Of a stretch of 64,000 nt of DNA, positions 1 through 6,970 are shown piece after piece (position 1 is the first letter of the stretch; every line of letters begins with the position of its first letter). Origin of the DNA: Flavobacterium branchiicola (lineage in GTDB: Bacteria > Bacteroidota > Bacteroidia > Flavobacteriales > Flavobacteriaceae); assembly GCF_018383905.1 (NCBI RefSeq), contig NZ_JAGYWA010000006.1:372001-436000 (forward strand), given 5' to 3'. A model generated the notes under the pieces. The model searched no databases and was not told the DNA's origin. It worked only from the letters and a program-made list of their open reading frames with translations. Position numbers and translations under genes: made by a program.

Positions 1-155
1 AACCGGTTTTCTCTTTCAGTAAATTCCACAACGTAAACAAAGCGTTAGGACCAGAAATGAAATCAACAGGAGAAAGCATCTTGTTTATTGACGACTTAAA
101 AGACGATCAGTTCTACGAATTGTACTCTAGAAGAAAAATGTATTTGAGTAAATAA
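1..155 (+). CDS. carB: Carbamoyl-phosphate synthase large subunit, C-terminal end (partial)
   Basis: Only the last 50 codons lie in the window, read in the frame starting at base 3 and ending in TAA at 153-155. The peptide contains FHNVNKALGPEMKSTGE, the signature that closes the second ATP-grasp domain of CarB, which makes carbamoyl phosphate from glutamine-derived ammonia, bicarbonate and ATP for pyrimidines and arginine. In E. coli CarB roughly 130 more residues (the MGS allosteric domain) follow this signature; here the protein stops about 27 residues after it, ending in YSRRKMYLSK. The short form appears to be the usual flavobacterial one (recollection, not checked). The rest of the gene is to the left of the window. 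Confidence 0.9.
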   Translation, partial: PVFSFSKFHNVNKALGPEMKSTGESILFIDDLKDDQFYELYSRRKMYLSK

Positions 156-172
156 GCTCAGATTCTGATATA

Positions 173-204
173 AAAAAAGCTCCAATGAAAATTGGAGCTT
201 TTTT
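173..204. terminator. Bidirectional intrinsic terminator
   Basis: A perfect hairpin, AAAAGCTCCAAT / GAAA loop / ATTGGAGCTTTT, has A and T runs on the two sides. It can end carB transcription from the left and the YiaA-like gene from the right. Confidence 0.85.
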
Positions 205-225
205 AGTTGTATATATTTCTGAAAT

Positions 226-624
226 TTACTTGTTCTCAGCAAAGTTCATATTGTCTCTCGTATTTTTTTGTACCGAAATAGCACCAAACAATGCTAATAA
301 AAAAGCAAAGGCATAAAAACCCTTCTCGCTTGGTAAAATAGTTGCATTTGCTAATCCGATAATTAATAAAGCAATAGATAAAACGGTTCCGAACCAGCAA
401 ATACCATAATAAATATTTGTAACCGGAAGGTTTTCAAGTTTGTCTCTAACGCTTTTTTGCAGTGAAATAACAGCAAAAAGTCCGAACATTAAAACTGTAA
501 AATAATATCCTTTTTCGTTTAAAAGCATTTCGGCTCTGGCAAGTCCAACTATAAATCCAACTGTTCCTGCTGCAAGAGCTACCCACGATGCCGCGATAAA
601 GGCATTTGATGTTTTTTGTATCAT
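226..624 (-). CDS. yiaA: YiaA/YiaB-family inner membrane protein
   Basis: The 132-residue protein has four hydrophobic segments arranged as two copies of a two-helix unit. Each unit has the pattern ALxxGxxxFxxGLxxAxxxLxEKGxY followed by LFxxxSxQKxxRD, the hallmark of the YiaA/YiaB two-helix domain. Length and repeat structure match E. coli YiaA. The function of the family is unknown; it is an inner membrane protein. The gene stands alone, converging on carB, with a TATATTTG box upstream. ATG at 624 is the only sensible start, placing the first membrane segment about ten residues in. Confidence 0.85.
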   Translation of the reverse strand: MIQKTSNAFIAASWVALAAGTVGFIVGLARAEMLLNEKGYYFTVLMFGLFAVISLQKSVRDKLENLPVTNIYYGICWFGTVLSIALLIIGLANATILPSEKGFYAFAFLLALFGAISVQKNTRDNMNFAENK

Positions 625-656
625 GATTAATTAGTTAATAATATTTCTGTTAGCCG

Positions 657-664
657 CAAATATA
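657..664 (-). promoter_or_regulatory. Flavobacterium -7 box for the YiaA-like gene
   Basis: TATATTTG on the minus strand matches TAnnTTTG, 32 bases upstream of the start codon. No TTG was found at the right distance for a -33 element, so the call rests on one box. Confidence 0.45.
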
Positions 665-830
665 GCAAAATTCAATTCATATGAAAAGGAAATCTATTTG
701 GAATTATAAAGAATAATCTTTCTTATTTTGCCAGTGTAAGACTGGGAAATATTTTGCTTATTAATTAATTATAGTAAGTTTCAAAATACTGTAAAATGTT
801 AAATTGTAAGAAAAAGAATATATTTAATAG

Positions 831-858
831 TTGATATGTAGCTTTTTATGTATATTTG
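831..858 (+). promoter_or_regulatory. Flavobacterium-type promoter of the metzincin gene
   Basis: TTG at 831-833, a 17-base spacer and TATATTTG at 851-858 match the two-box consensus TTG-N17-23-TAnnTTTG. Transcription would start near 865, leaving a leader of about 20 bases before the ATG at 883. No Shine-Dalgarno sequence is visible, as is usual in this phylum. Confidence 0.7.
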
Positions 859-882
859 AATTTAACCTAAAACTAAAATATT

Positions 883-2088
883 ATGGTAAAAAAGAATCTA
901 ATTGTAATGATGATATTCTTTTGTCTTACACCGTTTTTTATTCAATGCTCTAGGGATGATAAAGTTGTTGAAGAAGTAAAAGTAGATTATAATGAAGAGG
1001 TTATGATGTTAAGAGGTTTTATCTCAAATACATTATCAATAGATGCAAAAAAAATAATTTATGATTCAGAATGGGAGTCTTTTATAATTGATGGAGATAT
1101 GTTAATGTCTTTACAAGATGCTAGAGATCGTTTTAATTATTTGAATTCAAAAAGTGCAAGCAAAACTAATCAAAGAAAGGATACATACATAGTGAGTCCA
1201 GAAAAAGCGGGATCAATAACAGTATATGTTTCTTCTGAAGTTTCAGTAGATTGGAAAAGCGCAATAAATCAGGTAATAAACAATTGGAATACTTTAAATT
1301 CTAGTATTAATATTACTATAGTAAATGTTCCAACAGCAGGAAATATAAAAATTAGTTCATCGAATTTAGGTGACTCAAAGGGACTGGCATATGCTAGTGT
1401 ACCATCTTATAATGGTAATCCGGGGGTTTCTATATCGATAAATACTTATTATAATTTAACCGCATCTGAAAAAATTAAAACTATGACACATGAATTTGGT
1501 CATACTTTAGGATTGCTTCACACAGAAGAATCGCTAGGAGATCTGATACCGTGTACTCCAGTTGCAGATTATTCTTCTGTAATGACTTCAGGACGTAGGG
1601 ATTGGGCAGGTTTTAGTTATTATGATAATATTGCAATCAGTATATTGTATCCTGTTGCTATAGGAACTGAAAAAATATATAGGTATAAAAAAAATCAATA
1701 TTTTTTTTATACAACAGATCCATGTGAAATAACTCCAGGAAAAGATAGTTATATTTTTGATGGTGATGCGGGTTATTTATATTCAACTCAAGTTTTAGGA
1801 AGCGTACCTTTGTATCGATCGTATAATGCGACTTCAAAAGATCATGTGTTATGTACCTTTCAAACTTCATCAGCAGATATAGTCTTAGGGTATTTGTATC
1901 TTACTGAGAAACCTGGAACAGTTCCACTTTTTGGAGTCAGACACTATGATTATGAAGGAGTGCCACCTGGAAAATCTATTATCCATTATTTGTATACAAC
2001 ACATGACCAGGGCGCTATAGGTCAACTAACTTTAGGATATCTTAAAAGTAATTCTTTTACAAAAAAGCGAGATCTCATACTGTTTTAG
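883..2088 (+). CDS. Secreted zinc metalloprotease lipoprotein (metzincin)
   Basis: The 401-residue protein starts with a lipoprotein signal (lipobox ending at Cys22, followed by SRDD), so it is probably anchored in the outer membrane and possibly on the surface. Residues 203-213 read HEFGHTLGLLH, the metzincin zinc site (His203, His207, His213, catalytic Glu204), and SVMTSG around Met234 is a good Met-turn. The residues after about 255 contain repeated units such as YLYSTQVLGSVPLYRSY and GYLYLTEKPGTVPLFGV, resembling the DUF5648-type repeats often attached to secreted hydrolases. It is monocistronic with its own promoter and terminator. The substrate is unknown; a matrixin- or M12-like protease is the closest description. 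Unusually AT-rich codon use hints at possible transfer. Confidence 0.82.
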   Translation: MVKKNLIVMMIFFCLTPFFIQCSRDDKVVEEVKVDYNEEVMMLRGFISNTLSIDAKKIIYDSEWESFIIDGDMLMSLQDARDRFNYLNSKSASKTNQRKDTYIVSPEKAGSITVYVSSEVSVDWKSAINQVINNWNTLNSSINITIVNVPTAGNIKISSSNLGDSKGLAYASVPSYNGNPGVSISINTYYNLTASEKIKTMTHEFGHTLGLLHTEESLGDLIPCTPVADYSSVMTSGRRDWAGFSYYDNIAISILYPVAIGTEKIYRYKKNQYFFYTTDPCEITPGKDSYIFDGDAGYLYSTQVLGSVPLYRSYNATSKDHVLCTFQTSSADIVLGYLYLTEKPGTVPLFGVRHYDYEGVPPGKSIIHYLYTTHDQGAIGQLTLGYLKSNSFTKKRDLILF

Positions 2089-2147
2089 ATAATAAGAAAA
2101 TATTAGTTTTTAAATCGTTTAAAAGATTTATTAATTAGTTTAAAAAA

Positions 2148-2177
2148 AAACAGCTCTAATTTAAAGTAGAGCTGTTT
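2148..2177. terminator. Bidirectional intrinsic terminator
   Basis: AAACAGCTCTA at 2148-2158 pairs with TAGAGCTGTTT at 2167-2177, preceded by an A run and followed by T-rich sequence. It separates the convergent metzincin and DUF4252 genes. Confidence 0.8.
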
Positions 2178-2201
2178 GATTTTTAAAGTAAGATGGTATT
2201 A

Positions 2202-2738
2202 TTATTTTATCAATTGTTGCAAAGGTTTTAACTGCTCCATATCAATATTTGATTTTTGTAAAACCGACATAATTGTCATAATGTTATTCGGATTCATGTT
2301 TTTTCCCAGAACGCGAACAACTGCAAAACCATTTTCTTTTCTGTTGGCAAAAATGACAAACTCTTCGATGTTTTCGTCAGAACCAACATAACTTATTGAA
2401 GCGCCGTCTTTACCGGATCCAACTTTCATTAATTGCTGATATTTCGGATCTTTTAAAATTGCATTTACTTTTGTGCGTTCTGTCGCAAATTCAGCTTGGT
2501 TTTTATCGTTGGCTTTAAAAGCTAAGATATTCATTTTGTCAAACGATTTCAATGCTTCATTTTGCTCTGCAGTTAGATTTGCCTTGTCTAAATTTAAAAT
2601 ATTAGAAGAAACATCAAGAGCGATAAAATCTTTTTTCTCTGTGTGTTCTACAAAATATTTTTGCAGAGAAGGTTCAGAATTACAACTTACTAAACTAAGT
2701 AATGCTAAAAGGACTAAGGTAAAAACGGATGGTTTCAT
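2202..2738 (-). CDS. DUF4252-family lipoprotein
   Basis: This 178-residue protein has a lipoprotein signal (LVSCNSE, Cys19) and a single domain with alternating strands and helices, including a FVIFANRKENGFAVVRVLG stretch typical of DUF4252. The function of DUF4252 is unknown. It is the last gene of a four-gene minus-strand cluster (sigma factor, anti-sigma-like protein, DUF4252, DUF4252), 11 bases after its paralogue. The arrangement suggests these cell-envelope proteins are regulated by, or feed a signal to, the ECF sigma factor. Confidence 0.75.
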   Translation of the reverse strand: MKPSVFTLVLLALLSLVSCNSEPSLQKYFVEHTEKKDFIALDVSSNILNLDKANLTAEQNEALKSFDKMNILAFKANDKNQAEFATERTKVNAILKDPKYQQLMKVGSGKDGASISYVGSDENIEEFVIFANRKENGFAVVRVLGKNMNPNNIMTIMSVLQKSNIDMEQLKPLQQLIK

Positions 2739-2749
2739 AAGTGTATGAT

Positions 2750-3277
2750 TTATTTTTTTCCTTTAGAAGCCTTTTTTAAATCTGAGCCACCAGGAAGTTG
2801 CATTTTGTCTGTTAATACAGAGATTTCGTTTAGATCAAAATTACCTGTTAAAGATAATAGTACCGTTTCGTCGCTTTTTGCACCGTCTACAAACATTAGC
2901 AATTCTCTAATTTGCGTATCGCTTGCTCCGGATTTAACCATTATTCTAACATTTTTGCCGCTATCATTTACTCTCATTAACTCTTCTAAACCTGCAGTTT
3001 TAATATATTTATCTGCAGAAGCTTTCATATCAGCTTCGATTTTAGGGTTTTTGGTTGTAAACACTTTTAGGTAATCCAGTTTTTTAATCAGATTGATGTA
3101 TTGCTGCGTTTCTTTATCAGAAGCATCAACTTTTACTTTACTCATTAAATCGAACATTTTTTTGTTTACAATTACAGATGTTACATCGTCCTGACCGTCA
3201 AATTTGTCAAAAGCGCCTTGTGCATAGAATGTATGAGTGAAAAAGGCGAAAACTAGTGTTATGATGAAATTTTTCAT
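2750..3277 (-). CDS. DUF4252-family secreted protein
   Basis: The 175-residue protein carries a standard cleavable signal peptide (ending TFYAQG) and no lipobox cysteine, so it is periplasmic or secreted, unlike its downstream paralogue. The mature part shows the DUF4252 pattern, with NDSGKNVRIMVKSG and ELLMFVDG in the middle and a basic tail. It lies 16 bases after the anti-sigma-like gene and 11 before the second DUF4252 gene, so co-transcription with the sigma factor is likely. Function unknown. Confidence 0.75.
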   Translation of the reverse strand: MKNFIITLVFAFFTHTFYAQGAFDKFDGQDDVTSVIVNKKMFDLMSKVKVDASDKETQQYINLIKKLDYLKVFTTKNPKIEADMKASADKYIKTAGLEELMRVNDSGKNVRIMVKSGASDTQIRELLMFVDGAKSDETVLLSLTGNFDLNEISVLTDKMQLPGGSDLKKASKGKK

Positions 3278-3293
3278 TTTTGATTGAGTTTAA

Positions 3294-3752
3294 TTACTGT
3301 TTAAAAATTCTATTTTTTGATTGTTCATATTCGTTAATGTATTGTACACTTTCAATACCTACATTAACATTGTTTGATAATAATGCCAAAGCTTTTTGCG
3401 TTGCTTTTAAAGCTTCTTCGGGATTATCATAGGTTCCTAATTCTGATTGCGCTACAGTCTGATCTGCATTTTTTTCGCTCATAAAGAAATAAGTCCCAAT
3501 TCCTAGTAAGACAACAACTGAAGCTGCAATTGACAACCACGCTACGTTTCGTTTTTTAGTTTGTAGTGGAATCTCCTGCGTTGATTTTTGTTGTTTTACC
3601 TGAGAGAAATAACCAAACATTGGTTTGTATTGCTCTAAATGCTGCGCAACATTTGGAGAAGAAAAGTATTCTTTAAGTTCTTTTTCTTCAGCAATAGTAG
3701 TTTCTCCCTGAAAGTATTTTTCTAATATATTTTCTATTTTATCTAATTCCAT
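3294..3752 (-). CDS. Single-pass anti-sigma-factor-like membrane protein
   Basis: The 152-residue protein has a cytosolic N-terminal helical part (ENILEKYFQGETTIAEEKELKEYF, here split across about residues 6-30) of the kind that begins many Bacteroidota anti-sigma proteins. One transmembrane segment lies near residues 72-90, and a short periplasmic tail follows. Its start overlaps the end of the ECF sigma gene by 14 bases, implying translational coupling. It probably binds and restrains that sigma factor. No FecR or zinc-binding ZAS motif is visible, so the call rests on architecture and position. Confidence 0.7.
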   Translation of the reverse strand: MELDKIENILEKYFQGETTIAEEKELKEYFSSPNVAQHLEQYKPMFGYFSQVKQQKSTQEIPLQTKKRNVAWLSIAASVVVLLGIGTYFFMSEKNADQTVAQSELGTYDNPEEALKATQKALALLSNNVNVGIESVQYINEYEQSKNRIFKQ

Positions 3753-4248
3753 AACTGTGTGTATTAACCATTGATTCTCGTATTTTTTTTCTCGCTCTCG
3801 AAAGTGCTACTCTTATAGCCGTTTCATTCATGTTGACAATTTTTGCAATTTCCTCAAATTCATATTGTTCAACATCGCGAAGCTGAATTAATATTTGGAG
3901 CTGTTCCGGCAGCTGATTTATAATTTTTTCTACCCATTCTAAACTGTTTGAATCTTCCAGTTTTTTATCTAGTTGAGGTTCGCGGTCTGTAAAATTGTTG
4001 TGTACTATTTTAAGATTTCCAGCCCGTTTAGATTTTAACTGATCCAGACAATAATTTTTGGTCATCGTCATGGCAACTGCTTCAATATTATTATAGGTAT
4101 CTAAGTTGTCTTTTTTATTCCATAATTTTACCATTACTTCCTGAGTAGCATCTTCTGCTTCTTCGGTACTTGTGAGCAATCGTTTTGCCAGACGAAAAAC
4201 TTTGTCTTTAAAAGGATTAATCAATTCTATAAACACATTCTGATTCAT
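3739..4248 (-). CDS. ECF RNA polymerase sigma factor
   Basis: The 169-residue protein shows region 2 (FRLAKRLLTSTEEAEDATQEVMVKLW, about residues 17-43, with the EDATQEV core) and region 4 (LPEQLQILIQLRDVEQYEFEEIA then AIRVALSRARKKIRE, a helix-turn-helix near residues 115-158). This is the size and layout of an extracytoplasmic-function sigma factor. It heads a cluster with an overlapping anti-sigma-like gene and two DUF4252 genes, and faces an S41 peptidase gene across a 160-base gap. The signal it responds to cannot be read from the sequence. Confidence 0.88.
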   Translation of the reverse strand: MNQNVFIELINPFKDKVFRLAKRLLTSTEEAEDATQEVMVKLWNKKDNLDTYNNIEAVAMTMTKNYCLDQLKSKRAGNLKIVHNNFTDREPQLDKKLEDSNSLEWVEKIINQLPEQLQILIQLRDVEQYEFEEIAKIVNMNETAIRVALSRARKKIRESMVNTHSYGIR

Positions 4249-4408
4249 AAAATTTGGTGGTTATTCGTTAGCTTATATAGTCAAGACGAGGTACTATTAT
4301 TTTTGTTACAACAGCTTTTGATTTTTTTTTCTGAAAAAACGCAATAAACTTAATAGAGTTAAAACTAAAGGTAGTATTTTTACGTTAATATTACAGAAAT
4401 ACCACTAT

Positions 4409-5875
4409 ATGAAAACAATTTTAAAGAATTTATTGCTAATTTTTGTGCTTGCATTTGCTTTGCAGTCCTGTGAAGACGAGGATGATGTTAGAGCTCCTGC
4501 AACTTTACAAGTAAATGATTTTATCTGGAGAGGATTAAATCAGGTTTACTTGTGGCAAGCGGATGTGCCTAATTTGGCCGACGACCGTTTTAGTACAAAA
4601 GCAGAATTAAATTCTTACCTGGCTGGATATTCAGATCCTAACGAATTATTTCAGGATTTATTAAATAAACCAATAAGTAAATACCCGGCAAGTGCAATTG
4701 ATCGTTTTAGCTGGATTGTTGATGATTATACTGTTCTGGAACAAGAATTAAACGGAATTACAAAAAATAATGGGGTAGATTTTAAGCTTACAAGAGTAGC
4801 AGAAGGATCTAATGATGTTGTAGGTTTTGTACGTTATATAATTCCGAATTCTGATGCTTCGACAAAAGCAATCAAGAGAGGCGATTTATTTACTAGCGTA
4901 AATGGAACAAAACTTACGGTTTCTAATTATAAGGAGTTATTAATTAATCCTGATAGTTATACTTTAGAATTTGCAGATTATAATGGTGCTACATTTACGT
5001 TGAATGGTAAATCGGTTTCTTTGACCAAAACAACTTTAGAAGAAAATCCCATTTTGATCAATAAAGTAATTCCTTCCGGAGGACATAAAATTGGTTATTT
5101 AATGTATAATGGTTTTTATGCCGATTATGATATTAAGCTAAATCAGGCTTTTGGCGAATTAAAAGCTCAGGGTGCAACAGATCTTGTTTTAGATTTAAGA
5201 TATAACGGCGGTGGTTCTGTACGTTCTTCAACTCGTTTGGCAAGTATGATTACCGGACAGTTTGATGGCAAAATATTCTCAAAACAACAATACAATCTTA
5301 AATTAATGGCGACAATGAATTCAGAAGATTTGGAGTCTTTAAATCAGAGATTTGTAAATAATATTGATGGTACTACTATAAATAGTCTGAACTTAACAAC
5401 GGTTTATATTTTAACGACAACAAATACTGCATCTGCAAGTGAGTTAATTATTAATGGTTTAAAACCTTATGTAAATGTTGTTCAGATTGGAGATAATACT
5501 ATTGGTAAAAATGTAGGTTCGTTTACTGTTTATGATTCTCCAACTTTAACAAAATCAAATGTAAATCCAAATCATAAGTACGCTATGCAGCCGTTAGTCT
5601 TTAAAATTACTAACGCTAATGATTTTGGAGATTATACGCAAGGATTGGCTCCAACGTATCTTCAATATGAGTATATCAATAATTATGGTGTTTTAGGAGA
5701 AACTTCTGAACCATTATTAAATTTGGCTATTTCTAAGATCACAGGATCTACTGCTAAAAGGATCCAAACTGACGATGAGTTTGTTTTGCCTTATTTAAGT
5801 GATTCAAAAAAGATCAACGGACTACGAAATGAAATGTATTTAGAAAATGCTCCTAAAGGTTTTCAAAAACTATAA
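4409..5875 (+). CDS. S41-family C-terminal-processing peptidase lipoprotein
   Basis: This 488-residue lipoprotein (LQSCEDEDD, Cys21, acidic residues after the cysteine suggesting surface display) has a helical N-terminal part, a PDZ-like segment around residues 145-210 (AIKRGDLFTSVNGTKLT) and an S41 protease core. DLVLDLRYNGGGS is the conserved S41 strand. TASASE supplies the candidate nucleophile Ser342, and IGKNVG the general base Lys367. The 25-residue Ser-Lys spacing equals that of E. coli Prc, supporting an active Ser-Lys dyad. It is divergent from the ECF sigma cluster, making it a plausible regulon member. A strong terminator follows. Confidence 0.85.
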   Translation: MKTILKNLLLIFVLAFALQSCEDEDDVRAPATLQVNDFIWRGLNQVYLWQADVPNLADDRFSTKAELNSYLAGYSDPNELFQDLLNKPISKYPASAIDRFSWIVDDYTVLEQELNGITKNNGVDFKLTRVAEGSNDVVGFVRYIIPNSDASTKAIKRGDLFTSVNGTKLTVSNYKELLINPDSYTLEFADYNGATFTLNGKSVSLTKTTLEENPILINKVIPSGGHKIGYLMYNGFYADYDIKLNQAFGELKAQGATDLVLDLRYNGGGSVRSSTRLASMITGQFDGKIFSKQQYNLKLMATMNSEDLESLNQRFVNNIDGTTINSLNLTTVYILTTTNTASASELIINGLKPYVNVVQIGDNTIGKNVGSFTVYDSPTLTKSNVNPNHKYAMQPLVFKITNANDFGDYTQGLAPTYLQYEYINNYGVLGETSEPLLNLAISKITGSTAKRIQTDDEFVLPYLSDSKKINGLRNEMYLENAPKGFQKL

Positions 5876-5881
5876 AACAAT

Positions 5882-5913
5882 AAAAAAGGCTTTCAGAAAT
5901 GAAAGCCTTTTTT
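5882..5913. terminator. Bidirectional intrinsic terminator
   Basis: AAAAAAGGCTTTC pairs with GAAAGCCTTTTT around a six-base loop. It sits between the convergent S41 peptidase and BtuG-like genes. Confidence 0.85.
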
Positions 5914-5937
5914 GGTCCAAAAATATAATAACTAATT

Positions 5938-6966
5938 CTAATTGTTCGAATAAAAACCATTTGGTCCTAAACCAACAGTTAAAGTTTTTAATACCGTTCC
6001 TGTAGAAGTGTAAACCGTAACAGTTCCGTCTTTAGTAAATGCATTTGCATCTCCTGAATATATTTTTCCGTCAATTACACCAAAGCCGTAAAAAGTAGAC
6101 CAGCTATTGTCTGTAACAGAAAATAATGCTTTATCTGAAAAAGAGGTAGCATTTAAAGTAATGGCGTAAACACCAGTTCCCTGAGTATAATAGATTTTGT
6201 CTCCGTCAATATCCATGTTTAAAGCACCTTTTACAGTAGTAGATTCTATAGAGGTTGAATTATCAGTTGAAGCGTTAATTTTGTAAATTATACTTTTAGT
6301 AGCATTTCCGGCTAATACATATACATTTCCGTTATTTGCTTCGATAGAGTTAATTCCATCTTCAAGAGTTAGGGTTTTAGTAACTGTATTTGTTGCAGGA
6401 TTGATTACAGTAACTTCGTTTCCGCTTCCGTAAGCAGCATTTGTTACATAAAGTTTTCCGTTTGCAGCTACAATTTTTTCAGCTGTTTTGTTTAAAGGAA
6501 TTGAAGCTACATAAGCATATGTTTTAGCATCATAAATTGTTACCGCCTTAGAGATTGAATTGGTTACATACAATTTGTCATTTAGAACAACACTGTAACG
6601 CGGGTTTTCAAGTTTTTCAGTAATTGTACCAAGACTTTTAAAAGTATAACGGTTTACTACTTCTACTTCGTTAGAATTATTTACCACAATAAAAGCTTTT
6701 TCATTACTGAAACTCATAGATTGTGCAATATCTCCCAGAATAGTTGGCGCGTTAACTACTTTAAAAATATCATTTTGAAAAGTAGCCAGGTCATTTGAAA
6801 GGTAAGATACCGAAGCATTTACATCTTTAAAGTTTCCTTCATTTAAAATAAGTACTCCGTTGTCGTATGCACCCAATGGAACATCATTGTTCTCATCATC
6901 ATTGCTACAAGAAGCAAATAGAAAAGCAGATGCTATAATTCCTAAATAAAGATTTTTAAATTTCAT
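5938..6966 (-). CDS. btuG: BtuG-like surface beta-propeller lipoprotein for corrinoid capture
   Basis: The 342-residue lipoprotein (FASCSNDDE, Cys20) has acidic residues right after the cysteine, a pattern linked to surface export in Bacteroidota. The mature protein is a chain of YncE-like repeats, for example KLYVTNSISKAVTIYDAKTY and KLYVTNAAYGSGNEVTVINP, that would form a beta-propeller (annotated elsewhere as DUF5074/YncE-like). In Bacteroides, BtuG is a propeller lipoprotein that binds vitamin B12 tightly and caps BtuB. This gene starts 4 bases after a btuB-like receptor controlled by a cobalamin riboswitch, which is the main reason for the name. Binding itself is inferred from context; sequence similarity alone would only give a YncE-like protein. 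Confidence 0.78.
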   Translation of the reverse strand: MKFKNLYLGIIASAFLFASCSNDDENNDVPLGAYDNGVLILNEGNFKDVNASVSYLSNDLATFQNDIFKVVNAPTILGDIAQSMSFSNEKAFIVVNNSNEVEVVNRYTFKSLGTITEKLENPRYSVVLNDKLYVTNSISKAVTIYDAKTYAYVASIPLNKTAEKIVAANGKLYVTNAAYGSGNEVTVINPATNTVTKTLTLEDGINSIEANNGNVYVLAGNATKSIIYKINASTDNSTSIESTTVKGALNMDIDGDKIYYTQGTGVYAITLNATSFSDKALFSVTDNSWSTFYGFGVIDGKIYSGDANAFTKDGTVTVYTSTGTVLKTLTVGLGPNGFYSNN

Positions 6967-6970
6967 GTTA

